The notes under the pieces were generated by a model. It saw only the letters and a program-made list of their open reading frames with translations, made no database searches and was not told the DNA's origin. Position numbers and translations under genes: made by a program. Shown piece by piece: positions 16,075 to 24,992 of a DNA stretch of 64,000 nucleotides (within the stretch, counting starts at the first letter, position 1; every line of letters starts with the position of its first letter). The stretch is taken from positions 1 to 64,000 of the forward strand of contig FORK01000008.1 of NCBI GenBank assembly GCA_900113995.1, given 5' to 3'. Source of the DNA: Ruminococcaceae bacterium D5. Its GTDB lineage: Bacteria > Bacillota > Clostridia > Oscillospirales > Ruminococcaceae.

Positions 16075-16824
16075 ATGCCGAATGACGGAAAGGCCTGGTT
16101 TGCCAAGGGACTGCGGGATGGCCTTCCCATCTCGATGGGGTATTTTGCGGTTGCCTTCACCCTCGGAATTGCAGCAAAAAATGCGGGATTGACCGCCTTT
16201 CAGGCCACGCTGACCAGCCTGCTGATCAATGCATCGGCTGGTGAGTTCGCCGGGTTCACGCTGATTTCAGCGGGGGCGAGCCTTTTGGAAATGGCAGCTA
16301 TGATGCTGGTGGTCAATGCGCGCTATCTGTTGATGTCCTGCGCACTGAGTCAGAAGCTGGGAAGCCAAACCTCCCTTCTTCACCGGATGCTGATCGGCTT
16401 CGATGTTACCGACGAGATCTTTGGGGTGTCGATTTCGGCGCCCGGTAAGCTCAATCCCTTTTATCCCTTTGGCATGATGGCGGTTTCCATCCCCGGCTGG
16501 GCCTCCGGCACCTGCCTGGGGGTTTTGATGGGCAATGTGCTCCCTGCCAGCGTGGTCAGCGCCCTGAGCGTTGGACTTTATGGAATGTTTCTCGCGGTCA
16601 TTATTCCCCCCGCCCGCAAAAGCCGGGTCATCGCGGGATTGATCGTCGCTTCCATGGGGCTGAGCTTCCTTTTTTCCAAGCTCCCCTTCCTCAGCCGCAT
16701 CTCCTCAGGAATGCGGATCATTCTGCTCACCGTCCTGATTGCCGGAGCGGCCGCGGTGCTTTTTCCGGTTCGTGAAGAGGGTGGTATTCCTGAAAAAGAG
16801 GAGGCTGCACAGAATGCGCTATAA
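16075..16824 (+). CDS. azlC: AzlC-family branched-chain amino acid exporter, large subunit
   Basis: AzlC and AzlD form an amino acid exporter (branched-chain amino acids and analogues in Bacillus; BrnFE in Corynebacterium). This 249-residue protein has about six hydrophobic segments. It shows the family signatures GLRDGLPISMGYFAVAFTLG near the start and NARYLLMSCALS near residue 83, followed by DVTDEIF. The ATG at 16075 has AAGGGGAG upstream. It overlaps azlD by 11 bases and is divergent from the LysR gene. Confidence 0.92.
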   Translation: MPNDGKAWFAKGLRDGLPISMGYFAVAFTLGIAAKNAGLTAFQATLTSLLINASAGEFAGFTLISAGASLLEMAAMMLVVNARYLLMSCALSQKLGSQTSLLHRMLIGFDVTDEIFGVSISAPGKLNPFYPFGMMAVSIPGWASGTCLGVLMGNVLPASVVSALSVGLYGMFLAVIIPPARKSRVIAGLIVASMGLSFLFSKLPFLSRISSGMRIILLTVLIAGAAAVLFPVREEGGIPEKEEAAQNAL

Positions 16825-17125
16825 TGCTTATCTCTATATTTTGGTGATGGCGCTGGTGACCTATCTGATCCGCGTGCTGCCGTTGACACTGATCCGCAGG
16901 GAAATCCGTAACGTGACTATCCGCTCCTTTCTGTTTTATGTCCCCTATGTGACACTGGCGGTGATGACCTTTCCCGCAATCCTTGATGCAACGGAGAGCA
17001 CGTGGTCGGCCGCGGCCGCTTTGCTGGCGGGCATTGGCCTGGCCTGGTGGGGAGCGGGCCTCTTTCAGGTTTCGGTTCTTTCCTGCGCCGTTGTCTTTCT
17101 GCTGGAGCGGTTCCTTCAGATTTAG
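16814..17125 (+). CDS. azlD: AzlD-family exporter, small subunit
   Basis: This 103-residue protein has four hydrophobic segments, typical of AzlD. It begins MRYNAYLYILVMALVTYLIR and has the family motif RVLPLTLIRREI followed by FLFYVPYVTLAVMTFPAIL. The ATG at 16814 has GAGGAGG upstream and lies within the end of azlC, so the subunits are translationally coupled. It should act as the partner of AzlC in the membrane. Confidence 0.92.
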   Translation: MRYNAYLYILVMALVTYLIRVLPLTLIRREIRNVTIRSFLFYVPYVTLAVMTFPAILDATESTWSAAAALLAGIGLAWWGAGLFQVSVLSCAVVFLLERFLQI

Positions 17126-17224
17126 CCGGAAGCTCTTAAAAATATGGTCGGGAAAAGCCCTGTGATGGCTTTCTGCGGAGCCTGCGTCCCGATGGCACCG
17201 GTTTTTGCTCTGCTTCACAATCGG

Positions 17225-17280
17225 GTGGAAAATAAAAGAACGCTGCTGCCGAATGGCAGCAGCGTTCTTTTATTTTCCAC
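17225..17280. terminator. Bidirectional terminator between azlD and the small unknown gene
   Basis: A perfect 26-bp stem (17225-17250 with 17255-17280) has a GAAT loop and AT-rich flanks inside the arms. The stop codon of the minus-strand gene (17270-17272) lies within the stem. Confidence 0.85.
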
Positions 17281-17563
17281 TGAGAGTGCGTTCGAGCCAG
17301 ATTGAAGCGATGTTCAAAGCGGGATAAAGCCCGTTCTTTTCGGTGCGCTTGAGGATTCTGCGGCTGGTATGCAGCGATTCATCGGTGGAAAGGATCTGTA
17401 CCGACACACGGTCGGCAAGGGTAATATCCTTCCACTCTTTGTTGGTCAGCACCTGCAGCATCGCGATACAGGACTCGGCGGGATTACCGTAGTAAAGCAC
17501 GTTGCCAGAACGGACAAGCGGTTTTCCCCGGAAGGTGGGAAGATCTTTTTTCTTAGTTGCCAA
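17270..17563 (-). CDS. Small conserved-looking protein of unknown function
   Basis: I do not recognise this 97-residue protein. It starts ATKKKDLPTFRGKPLVRSGN and is a mixed, soluble alpha/beta-looking chain with a central YYGNPAESCIAMLQVL segment. The C-terminal basic helix is LHTSRRILKRTEK. No signal or membrane segment is visible. The TTG start at 17563 has AAAGGAG 8 bases upstream; codons before it are unlikely. It follows ireB by about 60 bases on the same strand and probably shares its promoter, so it may be cell-wall or stress related, but that is only context. Confidence 0.7.
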   Translation of the reverse strand: MATKKKDLPTFRGKPLVRSGNVLYYGNPAESCIAMLQVLTNKEWKDITLADRVSVQILSTDESLHTSRRILKRTEKNGLYPALNIASIWLERTLSGK

Positions 17564-17620
17564 GCAGAGGGCTCCTTTCGGTGAAAATTTCAACGTCCCG
17601 GCCGCTCCGGAAGGGCGCGG

Positions 17621-17869
17621 TCAGTCGTTGAGGTAGGAGCGCACCAGAATCTGAAGCAGCTCATCGCGGTCGATGCGCCGGATCAGACTGCGTGCGTTGT
17701 TGTAGGTTGTGATATAGGTGGGATCTTCCGAGAGGATGTACCCCACAATCTGGTTGATCGGATTGTAGCCCTTCTGCTTCAGCGCATCATAAACCGCGGT
17801 TAAAATCGAACGGACCTCAGCTTCCTGATCCTCGTGAATGGAAAAGGAACGGGTTGGATCCTGCATCAT
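17621..17869 (-). CDS. ireB: IreB-family regulatory phosphoprotein (DUF965)
   Basis: IreB is a small dimeric protein. In Enterococcus it is phosphorylated on N-terminal threonines by the PASTA kinase IreK and tunes cephalosporin resistance and the response to wall stress. The 82-residue product matches throughout: a Thr/Ser-bearing start ([14 protein letters not shown]), the helical core [20 protein letters not shown], then [16 protein letters not shown] and a C-terminal [17 protein letters not shown]. The ATG follows GCGAGGTGATAT. In many Firmicutes it lies beside alaS and ruvX; here neither is adjacent. Confidence 0.93.
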   Translation of the reverse strand: MMQDPTRSFSIHEDQEAEVRSILTAVYDALKQKGYNPINQIVGYILSEDPTYITTYNNARSLIRRIDRDELLQILVRSYLND

Positions 17870-17899
17870 ATATCACCTCGCCTAAAATTGTTCTCTTCT

Positions 17900-17928
17900 A
17901 TCATACATCATATTCTGCCCGAATACAA
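17900..17928 (-). promoter_or_regulatory. Promoter of ireB
   Basis: On the minus strand TTGTAT (plus 17923-17928), 17 bases, TATGAT (plus 17900-17905), about 30 bases before the ireB start. Confidence 0.65.
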
Positions 17929-17965
17929 GCAGAAATTCATTAATTTACATTTAATGGAATATATA

Positions 17966-18005
17966 CCAAAAAACGGTCCACAGACATTTCTCTGCGGACC
18001 GTTTT
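17966..18005 (-). terminator. Terminator of pheST
   Basis: On the minus strand the complementary arms AAAACGGTCCGCAG and CTGTGGACCGTTTT are followed by further Ts (plus 17966-17974). Confidence 0.85.
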
Positions 18006-18021
18006 CAACGAAAAGGAAGGC

Positions 18022-20409
18022 TTACATTCTCAGCTCACAGCCAAGCGCCTTGACGGCGGCGAGAGCCTTGTCCATCGCGGCAGTGACCTCGCTGTCGGTC
18101 AGGGTGCGGTCGGATGCGCGCATCGAGATGGCAAATGCGAGACTCTTTTTCCCTTCGGGAATCTGCGAGCCTTTATAACAGTCGAACAGTGAGATTGATT
18201 CGAGAATTTTGCCGATCGCTTTGGAGACGGCTTTTTCGATGGTGAGCATCGGCAGACTGTCGTCGCAGAGCAGAGCCAGATCGCGGGTCGAAGCGGGGAA
18301 GCGGGGAAGCGGGTGGTAAACCCGGTCGGAGACGTCCGCCAGCTCGAAGAGCGCGGCAAGATCGATTCGTCCGAGATAGGCGCGTGTGCCCATCTCGTAG
18401 TTGGCGCAGACCGCGGGATGCGCTTCGCCAATCAGTGCGATGCTTCTGCCGTTCTTGGAAATTTCGGCGCAGCGGCCGGGATGGAAGGTGGGATGATCAC
18501 AAACAGCGGCGACGTCGTAATCCTGAATTCCGAAGACGTCGAGCAGTTCCTCCACGATTCCTTTGAGATGATAGTAATCGGCGTCCTCCCCGTAAAGTCC
18601 CAGAGCAATGGTTTTCAGCTCGTCGGGCAGGATATCCGCGCTCTCCTTGGGGATAAACTCCTTGGCCAGCTCAAAGAGGGAAGCCGAAGCGTTGCGGTTG
18701 TTATAGTTTCGTGCAAGCACCTCCATCATCGAGGGGAAGACGGTGGTGCGCATGACACTGGTGTCCTCACCGAGCGGGTTGAGGATATTGACGGTCCGGC
18801 GCAGCGGGCTTTGGGCAGGAAGACGGATCTTGTCAAACACCTTGGGAGAAACAAAGGTATAGCTGCAGATCTCGCTCATTCCCTGAGCGAGCAGGGTGCT
18901 GACGGCCAGACGCTCCAGCTTCTGCTCGGGGGTAATCACGCCGTAAACGCCGCCCTGAATCGCGGTGGAAGGGATCTTGTTGTAGCCGTAGAAGCGTGCA
19001 ATCTCCTCGGCAATGTCGGCCTTGTGCAGCACGTCTCCGCGCCAGGAGGGAACGATCACTTCGTCGCCATCCATGGCAAAGCCGAGGCTTTCGAGGGTTT
19101 TCACCATTTGTTCGCGGCCGACGGTGATGCCGAGAAATTCGTTGATCCAGTCGGCCTCGAGGGTGACGCGGGTGGGCGTATGGCTGGAGGAATCGACATC
19201 GATGACCCCTTCGACCAGTTCTCCCGCGCCTAGCAGAATCACCAGTTCACAGGCGCGGTCGGCGGCTGTGCGGCAGATTGCCGGGTCCAGCCCCTTTTCA
19301 AAACGGCTGGAAGCCTCGGTGCGCATTCCGAGCTTGCGGGCGGTAGTGCGCACCGAACTGCCGAGAAAGTTGGCCGATTCAAAAACAACCGTAACCGTCT
19401 CATCGTGGATGCCGGAGGATTCGCCGCCCATCACGCCTGCGACGGCGGATGGCTTTTCGGCGTCGGCGATGACCAGCATTTCGGGCGAGAGGGTGCGCAC
19501 GATGCCGTCGAGGGTCTCAAGCGTTTCCCCGGGCTCGGCGTTGCGGATCACCAGCTTGCCACCGGCAACGCAGTTCACATCGAAGGCGTGCATCGGCTGA
19601 CCGTATTCCAGCATCACATAGTTGGTGATGTCCACGATGTTATTGATCGGACGGACGCCCGAGGCGCGAAGCCGCTCGCGCATCCAGCGGGGGGAGGGCA
19701 TAATTTTGACGTTGGTGACAGCGCGGGCCACATAGCGCGGGCAAAGAACGGAGTTTTTCACTTCGACCGAAAGCATCTCGTTGAGATTCCCCTTGCCATG
19801 CGGCAGCTTCGGCTCGGGCAGCTTCAGTTCAGAGCCGAAGGTGGCGGAAGCCTCACGCGCTAGGCCGGTTACCGAAAGGCAGTCGGGACGGTTGGGGGTA
19901 ATCTCAAACTCCACGACGGTATCGTTCAGGCCCATCGCCTCGCGAATATCCTGACCCAGCTCGCAGGGCTCGTCGAGCACCCAGATGCCTTCCTCGATCG
20001 CGTTGGGAAAGTCATGAACGGTCAGCCCCAGCTCCGAGAGGGAGCAGAGCATCCCCTGGCTCAGTTCGCCGCGCAGCTTGGAGGTCTTGATTTTATGCCC
20101 GCCGGGCAGCACCGCACCGTGTACGGCGGCCGGGACGAGGTCGCCGGCCTTGAGGTTCTGTGCGCCGGTGACGATCTGAAGAATTTCCGGACCGCCCACA
20201 TCGACCTTGCAGATCACCATGTGGTCGGAATCGGGATGCGGGACGATCGAAAGAATTTTGCCGACGACAACATTTTTAATTTCACTGCCCTCGACGGCGT
20301 AGCCTTCCACCTTCGAGCCGGACATCGTCATCGCCTCGGCGAATTCTCTCGGAGTGATATGCTCGGGAATGGCGGTGTAATCAGCCAGCCATCTCATTGA
20401 AAGATCCAT
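18022..20409 (-). CDS. pheT: Phenylalanine-tRNA ligase beta subunit
   Basis: This is the large subunit of the cytosolic alpha2-beta2 enzyme that charges tRNA-Phe. The 795-residue length is normal. Domain order is visible. The N-terminal tRNA-binding EMAP-like domain is at about 40-150 (KILSIVPHPDSDHMVICKVDVG). The B3/B4 editing region carries LEYGQPMHAFD near 270-280, then come B5 (WINEFLGI) and the C-terminal FDX-ACB anticodon-binding domain (FPASTRDLALLCDD). The ATG has GAGGAG 10 bases upstream. It lies 20 bases after pheS and shares its T-box. Confidence 0.97.
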   Translation of the reverse strand: MDLSMRWLADYTAIPEHITPREFAEAMTMSGSKVEGYAVEGSEIKNVVVGKILSIVPHPDSDHMVICKVDVGGPEILQIVTGAQNLKAGDLVPAAVHGAVLPGGHKIKTSKLRGELSQGMLCSLSELGLTVHDFPNAIEEGIWVLDEPCELGQDIREAMGLNDTVVEFEITPNRPDCLSVTGLAREASATFGSELKLPEPKLPHGKGNLNEMLSVEVKNSVLCPRYVARAVTNVKIMPSPRWMRERLRASGVRPINNIVDITNYVMLEYGQPMHAFDVNCVAGGKLVIRNAEPGETLETLDGIVRTLSPEMLVIADAEKPSAVAGVMGGESSGIHDETVTVVFESANFLGSSVRTTARKLGMRTEASSRFEKGLDPAICRTAADRACELVILLGAGELVEGVIDVDSSSHTPTRVTLEADWINEFLGITVGREQMVKTLESLGFAMDGDEVIVPSWRGDVLHKADIAEEIARFYGYNKIPSTAIQGGVYGVITPEQKLERLAVSTLLAQGMSEICSYTFVSPKVFDKIRLPAQSPLRRTVNILNPLGEDTSVMRTTVFPSMMEVLARNYNNRNASASLFELAKEFIPKESADILPDELKTIALGLYGEDADYYHLKGIVEELLDVFGIQDYDVAAVCDHPTFHPGRCAEISKNGRSIALIGEAHPAVCANYEMGTRAYLGRIDLAALFELADVSDRVYHPLPRFPASTRDLALLCDDSLPMLTIEKAVSKAIGKILESISLFDCYKGSQIPEGKKSLAFAISMRASDRTLTDSEVTAAMDKALAAVKALGCELRM

Positions 20410-20429
20410 GATTTATCTGTCTCCTCTCG

Positions 20430-21449
20430 TTAAAACTGGCCCAGGAACCGCAGGTCGTTCTCAAAGAGCAGCCGCAGGTCGTCGATGTTGTACCGTCTCA
20501 TGGCCACACGCTCCAGACCCATTCCAAGCGCGAAGCCGCTGTAAATATCGGGATCGATGCCGCCGTTGCGCAGCACCTGCGGGTGGATCATGCCGCAGCC
20601 GAGCAGCTCAATCCAGCCTTCTCCCTTGCAGAGACGGCAGCCCTCGCCGTGGCAGGCGAAGCACATGATATCCATCTCGGCGGAAGGCTCGGTAAACGGG
20701 AAGTGGTGGGGGCGGAAGCGGGTCACGGTATCTTCACCGTAGAGCCGCTTGGCAAAAACGTCGAGCGTTCCCTTGAGGTCGGACATCGTGATGCCCTTGT
20801 CGATCACCATTCCCTCAAGCTGGTGGAAAAGCGGGGAGTGGGTCGCGTCCACCGCGTCGGAGCGGTAGACCTTGCCGGGGGCGATGATCCGGATGGGAGG
20901 CTTGCGGTTCTCCATCGTGCGGATCTGCACCGGCGAGGTCTGGGTGCGCAGCACCACCTCATCCGAGATATAGAACGTATCCTGCGTATCGCGTGCGGGG
21001 TGGCCCTTCGGAATATTGAGCGCCTCAAAGTTGTAGTAGTCGCGCTCCACCTCGGGTCCCTCAACAACGTCGAAGCCCATGCCGAGGAAAATTTCCTTGA
21101 TTTCATCGATGACAAGATGAATGGGATGGAGCTTGCCGATGGGGGCGTGACGTCCCGGCATCGTGACGTCGAGCACCTCGGAGGCGAGCCGGGCGTCGAG
21201 CTCGGCGGCCTTGAGCTCGGCCAGCTTTTCCGAAAGGGCCGCGTCGATCACCGCGCGCGCTTCATTGGCGGCCTGTCCGATCGCCTTGCGCTCCTCGGGG
21301 GAAAGGCCGCCCATCCCCTTGAGGATGGCGGTCAGCTCGCCCTTTTTGCCGAGGTACTTTACCCGGACGGCGTCCAGTGCGGGAAGGTTGGGGGCGGCTT
21401 TAAGCTCCTGCTCGGCCTGTGCAATGATCCGCCCGATTGCTTCGTTCAT
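20430..21449 (-). CDS. pheS: Phenylalanine-tRNA ligase alpha subunit
   Basis: The 339-residue class II synthetase subunit carries the catalytic site for phenylalanine activation. It has an N-terminal coiled coil (about 1-85), motif 2 around [14 protein letters not shown] and motif 3 [12 protein letters not shown]. The phenylalanine-pocket region is [17 protein letters not shown]. The start ATG has GAGGTGATCGT upstream. It is the first gene after the T-box leader, so both subunits are induced when uncharged tRNA-Phe accumulates. Confidence 0.97.
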   Translation of the reverse strand: MNEAIGRIIAQAEQELKAAPNLPALDAVRVKYLGKKGELTAILKGMGGLSPEERKAIGQAANEARAVIDAALSEKLAELKAAELDARLASEVLDVTMPGRHAPIGKLHPIHLVIDEIKEIFLGMGFDVVEGPEVERDYYNFEALNIPKGHPARDTQDTFYISDEVVLRTQTSPVQIRTMENRKPPIRIIAPGKVYRSDAVDATHSPLFHQLEGMVIDKGITMSDLKGTLDVFAKRLYGEDTVTRFRPHHFPFTEPSAEMDIMCFACHGEGCRLCKGEGWIELLGCGMIHPQVLRNGGIDPDIYSGFALGMGLERVAMRRYNIDDLRLLFENDLRFLGQF

Positions 21450-21497
21450 ACGATCACCTCATACAAAATATAATGGTTGTGGCGGGGGAGCGTGCAA

Positions 21498-21780
21498 TAA
21501 AAAATCCTCCCGTCCCGTTCCCAAAAGAGAACAGGGACGAAAGGAAAAATTCCATTCCGCGGTACCACCCGTTTTTCCGTCTCCAAAGGGAGGACGGACA
21601 CTTTTCAATCCTGTAACGGGGATTTCCCGTCGCCGCTTACCACAGATGCTTCGGCGGCGCCGCTCGGGAGCGAACTTCGGCGGTCTCTCACGCAATCGGT
21701 CTTGCAGCCGGTGAACCGATCTCTCTGGGCGCGAAGCGGAACGCGTACTCTCTCCGTCATGGCGTTTTGCTATCAGTTAT
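21498..21780 (-). promoter_or_regulatory. T-box leader controlling pheST
   Basis: On the minus strand the T-box core GGGTGGTACCGCGG (plus 21556-21569) is an exact consensus match. It is followed by a terminator with arms CGTCCCTGTTCT and GAACGGGACG and a T run (plus 21498-21503). Upstream lie an AGTA-containing Stem I base (GAGAGTACGCG) and a GTGAGAG segment. A TTC triplet (Phe) at plus 21672-21674 is my candidate specifier; its placement is uncertain. Binding of uncharged tRNA-Phe should favour the antiterminator. Confidence 0.93.
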
Positions 21781-21782
21781 TT

Positions 21783-21788
21783 AGTCTA
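21783..21788 (-). promoter_or_regulatory. Likely promoter of the pheST T-box transcript
   Basis: On the minus strand CTGTGG precedes TAGACT (plus 21783-21788), an extended -10 placed directly before the T-box Stem I. No -35 is convincing. Confidence 0.45.
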
Positions 21789-21847
21789 CCACAGAACGAC
21801 AGGGAAGACAAGCGGTTTTCAAAATAATTTTACAGGGAGGATTCTTG

Positions 21848-22342
21848 ATGAAGCGCGCTCTGGCAATGCTTTTGGCTCTGATTCTGTGCGTGGGGTGCGC
21901 CCCGGCCGGCATGAGAGCGGTGGAGCCCTCTCAGCTCATTGGGCGGCCCTTTTCCGCCCGGATGCTGCTGGAGTGGAACGGAAAAGAATACAGTGGTTCG
22001 ATAGCCCGGGACGCACAGGGGGGGCTGTCCCTCGCACTGACCGGGGAATCCCTGATTCTGCCGGTTTCCTTCGCCTGCGGCACAGGGGCCTGCGCCGTCA
22101 CGCAGGGGGAGCTTTCCCTGAACCTCAGAGAGACGGATCTCCCCTCATCGTCGCTGCCCTCATCGCTGCAGCGCGCATTTGTTCTGCTGGAAAATGCAAA
22201 AACAAGGGTGGGCGAGGACGAAATTTTTCTTGAGGCGGGTGCGGTTCGGCTTATCTGCGACAGAGAAAGCCTGGCTTTTTCCGACCTTGCGCTGGAAGGA
22301 GGCCGGATTGAATTCACTGAGTTTGCTTTTACCGATCCCTGA
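21848..22342 (+). CDS. Predicted lipoprotein of unknown function
   Basis: This 164-residue protein has a short lipoprotein signal (MKRALAMLLALILCVGCAPAG) with the lipidation cysteine at about residue 17. The mature part is beta-rich (SARMLLEWNGKEYSGSIARD). It resembles the outer-leaflet beta proteins found beside clostridial transport and spore genes, but I do not recognise a family. The ATG at 21848 has GGGAGG 7-8 bases upstream; the TTG directly before it is not needed. A terminator follows, so it is transcribed alone. Confidence 0.75.
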   Translation: MKRALAMLLALILCVGCAPAGMRAVEPSQLIGRPFSARMLLEWNGKEYSGSIARDAQGGLSLALTGESLILPVSFACGTGACAVTQGELSLNLRETDLPSSSLPSSLQRAFVLLENAKTRVGEDEIFLEAGAVRLICDRESLAFSDLALEGGRIEFTEFAFTDP

Positions 22343-22369
22343 GCATTCAGCTTTTGAGACGCATAGGAT

Positions 22370-22400
22370 GGATCAGGAGAAAATTTCCTGACCCGTTTTT
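22370..22400 (+). terminator. Terminator of the lipoprotein gene
   Basis: TCAGGA (22373-22378) pairs with TCCTGA (22386-22391), extended by outer G-C pairs and followed by GTTTTTT. Confidence 0.7.
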
Positions 22401-22477
22401 TGCTGCGGCGCTGTTTAAGGGCCGACTCTCCGGGTCATGATAATTTCACAACCCAGAAGGATGGAGAGTGATCCTAC

Positions 22478-22831
22478 ATGACGGTCAAACGCGGAGACAT
22501 TTACTACGCGGACCTCAGCCCGGTGGTCGGCTCGGAACAGGGAGGAATTCGCCCGGTGCTGATCGTTCAGAACGACGTGGGCAATCGTTACAGCCCCACT
22601 GTAATCGCGGCTGCTATCACCAGCCAGACCGATAAGGCTAAGCTGCCGACCCACATCCCGCTGCCGAGCCAGCAGTGCGGGCTGACCAAGGAATCCATCG
22701 TCCTGCTCGAACAGGTGCGGACGATTGACAAGCGCAGGCTCAAGGAACGAATGGGGCGGGTCGACGACCAGTCGATGAACCGTATCAACCATGCGTTGGA
22801 GGTTAGCTTCGGGTTGGAGCCCCGAGGGTAG
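22478..22831 (+). CDS. ndoA: MazF/NdoA-type endoribonuclease toxin
   Basis: MazF-family toxins cleave mRNA at short sequence-specific sites and arrest growth. The 117-residue product has all family landmarks. These are VKRGDIYYADLSPVVGSEQGG at the start (with the catalytic-loop Arg in IRPVLIVQND), TVIAAAITSQTDKAKLPTHI, and SIVLLEQVRTIDKRRLKE. It is very close to the NdoA (EndoA) type of Bacillus. No antitoxin gene (NdoAI/MazE) lies upstream: the preceding 135 bases hold only a terminator and leader. Either the antitoxin is elsewhere or the protein is solitary. Confidence 0.93.
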   Translation: MTVKRGDIYYADLSPVVGSEQGGIRPVLIVQNDVGNRYSPTVIAAAITSQTDKAKLPTHIPLPSQQCGLTKESIVLLEQVRTIDKRRLKERMGRVDDQSMNRINHALEVSFGLEPRG

Positions 22832-23154
22832 CTACATACGCTACCCGGGAAAAATCCCCGTCGGATCGGTCATCCGGTTATTCGCAAGCATGCGATGTGA
22901 ATTGTGGGGAAATATGCAGGAGAGCGGCCGGCGTAATCTGACCGCTCTCCTGGGGGCGTTTTACCATGCTGAGAATGATCTGTTTCTACTCGGGCAGAAA
23001 AACCGTTGTTCATCGGCCCTGCTGCGTATCACAATACAGATTTTGTGCGCTGCAATATAGGAAAATGCCTTTCAGCCCATTGCCTTGTAGACAATGGTGG
23101 GCGAAGTAGCTTACTTTTCTTTAACCAGTCCCTTGCATGCAAAAAATTGCCGCC
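22832..23154. other. Gap containing the mazF terminator
   Basis: The only supported element is the hairpin at 22917-22952. No gene or known RNA was recognised in the remainder up to the transporter terminator. Confidence 0.5.
22917..22965 (+). terminator. Terminator downstream of mazF
   Basis: CAGGAGAGCGG (22917-22927) pairs perfectly with CCGCTCTCCTG (22942-22952), followed by GGGGCGTTTT. Confidence 0.7.
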
Positions 23155-23204
23155 AATCGAGAAATTCCGGCGCCGCATTCATGCAGCGCCGGAATTTCTC
23201 GATT
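23155..23204 (-). terminator. Terminator of the NSS transporter gene
   Basis: A perfect 19-bp stem (23155-23173 with 23186-23204) is followed on the minus strand, about ten bases on, by a run of Ts. Confidence 0.7.
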
Positions 23205-23223
23205 AGATTTTCCATAGCGGCTT

Positions 23224-24603
23224 TTATTTGCCGAACATCTGCAGATAGCCCTGCACGAAAATCCAAAGGACGAGAATCGGAACGACCCAGAGAAAGTAAA
23301 AACGCAGGCCCTTCGGGAATTTTGGCCCGCTGCCGGCATCAGCCTCAGCGATAAACCGGTCCCAACCCCAGCCGAAACTGCAGGTGCAGAAGATGGCAAA
23401 AACCAGCGAGCCGAGCGGAAGCAGATTGTTACTCACCAGAAAATCCTCCAAATCAAGGATGGTGCTCCCCGCGCCGAGAGGCTGAATTCCGGAGAAAAGG
23501 TTAAAGCCGAGGGCGGCGGGGAGGGAACAGACGGCGATTAGAATCAGGTTCACCGGCACTGCTTTTTTGCGGTCCCAGCCCCAGCGGTCGATGGCAAATG
23601 AGATAATGTTCTCAAAGACCGCCACAACCGTTGAAAGAGCGGCAAACAGCATAAAGACAAAGAAGAGACTGCCCCAGAGCCTGCCGAGAGGCATTGTATT
23701 GAAGATGTTCGGCAGCGTGACAAAGACAAGATTGGGGCCGCTGTCCGGGGCAACCGAAAAGGCCGAGCAGATGGGGAAGATGACCAGTCCGGCAAGGAAA
23801 GCCACGACGGTGTCGAGCAGCGCCACCCGCACGGCTTCTCCGACCAGCGTATGGTCTTTGCCGATATAGCTGCCGAAGATGGTCATGGATCCCGCGCCGA
23901 TGCTCAGGGTGAAGAAAGCCTGTCCCATTGCAGCGAAGAGCGCCTCGCCGAAACGATCGGAGAGAAGTGCCTGGAAATCAGGCTTCAGGTAAAATTTCAG
24001 GCCCTCGGCGGCGCCGGGCAGCGTGACGGAACGGATGACCAGCACGATCAGCGCGACGAACAGAAAGGTCATCATCGGCTTGGTGATTTTCTCCACTCCG
24101 TTTTGCAGTCCCCGGCTGCAAATGAACATGCCGAGCAGCACGACGAAGATCATCCATCCGCAGAGTGTGGCCGGACTTGCGACCATTTCCCCAAAAGCGG
24201 CCGTTACCTGCTGAGGGTCCTTGCCGGAAAATCCGCCCATGAGCATTTTGACGAGGTAATGGCACATCCAGCCGGCGATGGTGGTATAAAACATCATCAG
24301 CAGATAGTTGGTAATCATCGAAACGTATCCAAAGGCCTGCCAGCCCGGCTTGTCAGGGCGAAGAATTGAAAACGCGGTTGCAGTGCTGGCGCGGCTGGCA
24401 CGTCCGACCGCGAACTCCATCACAAGAATCGGCACGCCCAGGATCGCCAGGCAGATCAGGTAAAGCAGCACAAAGGCGGCACCGCCGTACTGTCCGACGA
24501 TATAAGGAAATCTCCAGACGTTCCCAAGGCCGACCGCACAGCCTGCCGAAATCAGCAGAAAGCCGATGCGGGAAGAAAAGGTCTCCCGTTGTTTTCCGTT
24601 CAT
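23224..24603 (-). CDS. Sodium-dependent amino acid transporter, NSS/SNF family
   Basis: This 459-residue protein has about 11-12 membrane segments and the LeuT-type fold. The unwound TM1 motif GCAVGLGNVWRFPY carries the sodium and substrate contacts. The TM6 region is FFTLSIGAGSMTIFGSY. Many bacterial members, including Tyt1 of Fusobacterium (tyrosine), import amino acids with sodium; the substrate here cannot be specified. The ATG has GAGGAGAACACAAG upstream. It stands alone between two terminators. Confidence 0.93.
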   Translation of the reverse strand: MNGKQRETFSSRIGFLLISAGCAVGLGNVWRFPYIVGQYGGAAFVLLYLICLAILGVPILVMEFAVGRASRASTATAFSILRPDKPGWQAFGYVSMITNYLLMMFYTTIAGWMCHYLVKMLMGGFSGKDPQQVTAAFGEMVASPATLCGWMIFVVLLGMFICSRGLQNGVEKITKPMMTFLFVALIVLVIRSVTLPGAAEGLKFYLKPDFQALLSDRFGEALFAAMGQAFFTLSIGAGSMTIFGSYIGKDHTLVGEAVRVALLDTVVAFLAGLVIFPICSAFSVAPDSGPNLVFVTLPNIFNTMPLGRLWGSLFFVFMLFAALSTVVAVFENIISFAIDRWGWDRKKAVPVNLILIAVCSLPAALGFNLFSGIQPLGAGSTILDLEDFLVSNNLLPLGSLVFAIFCTCSFGWGWDRFIAEADAGSGPKFPKGLRFYFLWVVPILVLWIFVQGYLQMFGK

Positions 24604-24749
24604 CTTGTGTTCTCCTCTTTTCTTCTGTCTGTTTGCCGGCGCGGTATGCGCCCGCTATATTCTGCGGCCTATTTTGCCGCGTGAGCCCGGATAAATTCCA
24701 AAACAGCCGGATATAATATCTCTAAACCGGACAAGGAGGTGAATTCGAA

Positions 24750-24917
24750 ATGGAGCAACAGGCCAACCGTAGCATCGGCTGTACCGTAAAGCAGTGTGTC
24801 CATCACTGCCAGAGTCAGAATTACTGCACACTGTCCCAGATCAATGTCGGAACGCATGAAACCAATCCCACGAAGGTTGAATGTACCGACTGCAATTCCT
24901 TCGCACCGAAAATGTGA
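24750..24917 (+). CDS. DUF1540 cysteine-rich mini-protein
   Basis: This 55-residue protein begins MEQQANRSIGCTVKQCVHHC and ends TDCNSFAPKM. It has six cysteines in the DUF1540 pattern, C-x4-C-x3-C near the start and C-x2-C near the end. DUF1540 proteins are common in spore-forming Clostridia; their function is unknown and metal binding is a reasonable guess. AAGGAGGTGA ends just before the ATG at ideal distance. TATAAT at 24712-24717 is a possible -10. It is followed at once by a strong terminator, so it is a monocistronic gene. A second family member lies at 54902-55066. Confidence 0.85.
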   Translation: MEQQANRSIGCTVKQCVHHCQSQNYCTLSQINVGTHETNPTKVECTDCNSFAPKM

Positions 24918-24934
24918 GGACAGCGAAGTCTGCA

Positions 24935-24974
24935 AAAACGGGACCGGCATCAAATTTGATGCCGGTCCCGTTTT
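24935..24974. terminator. Bidirectional terminator between DUF1540 and sortase genes
   Basis: A perfect 20-bp inverted repeat (24935-24954 with 24955-24974) runs from AAAAC to GTTTT and serves the two convergent genes. Confidence 0.85.
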
Positions 24975-24992
24975 CCTGCCGAGCTGAACCGC

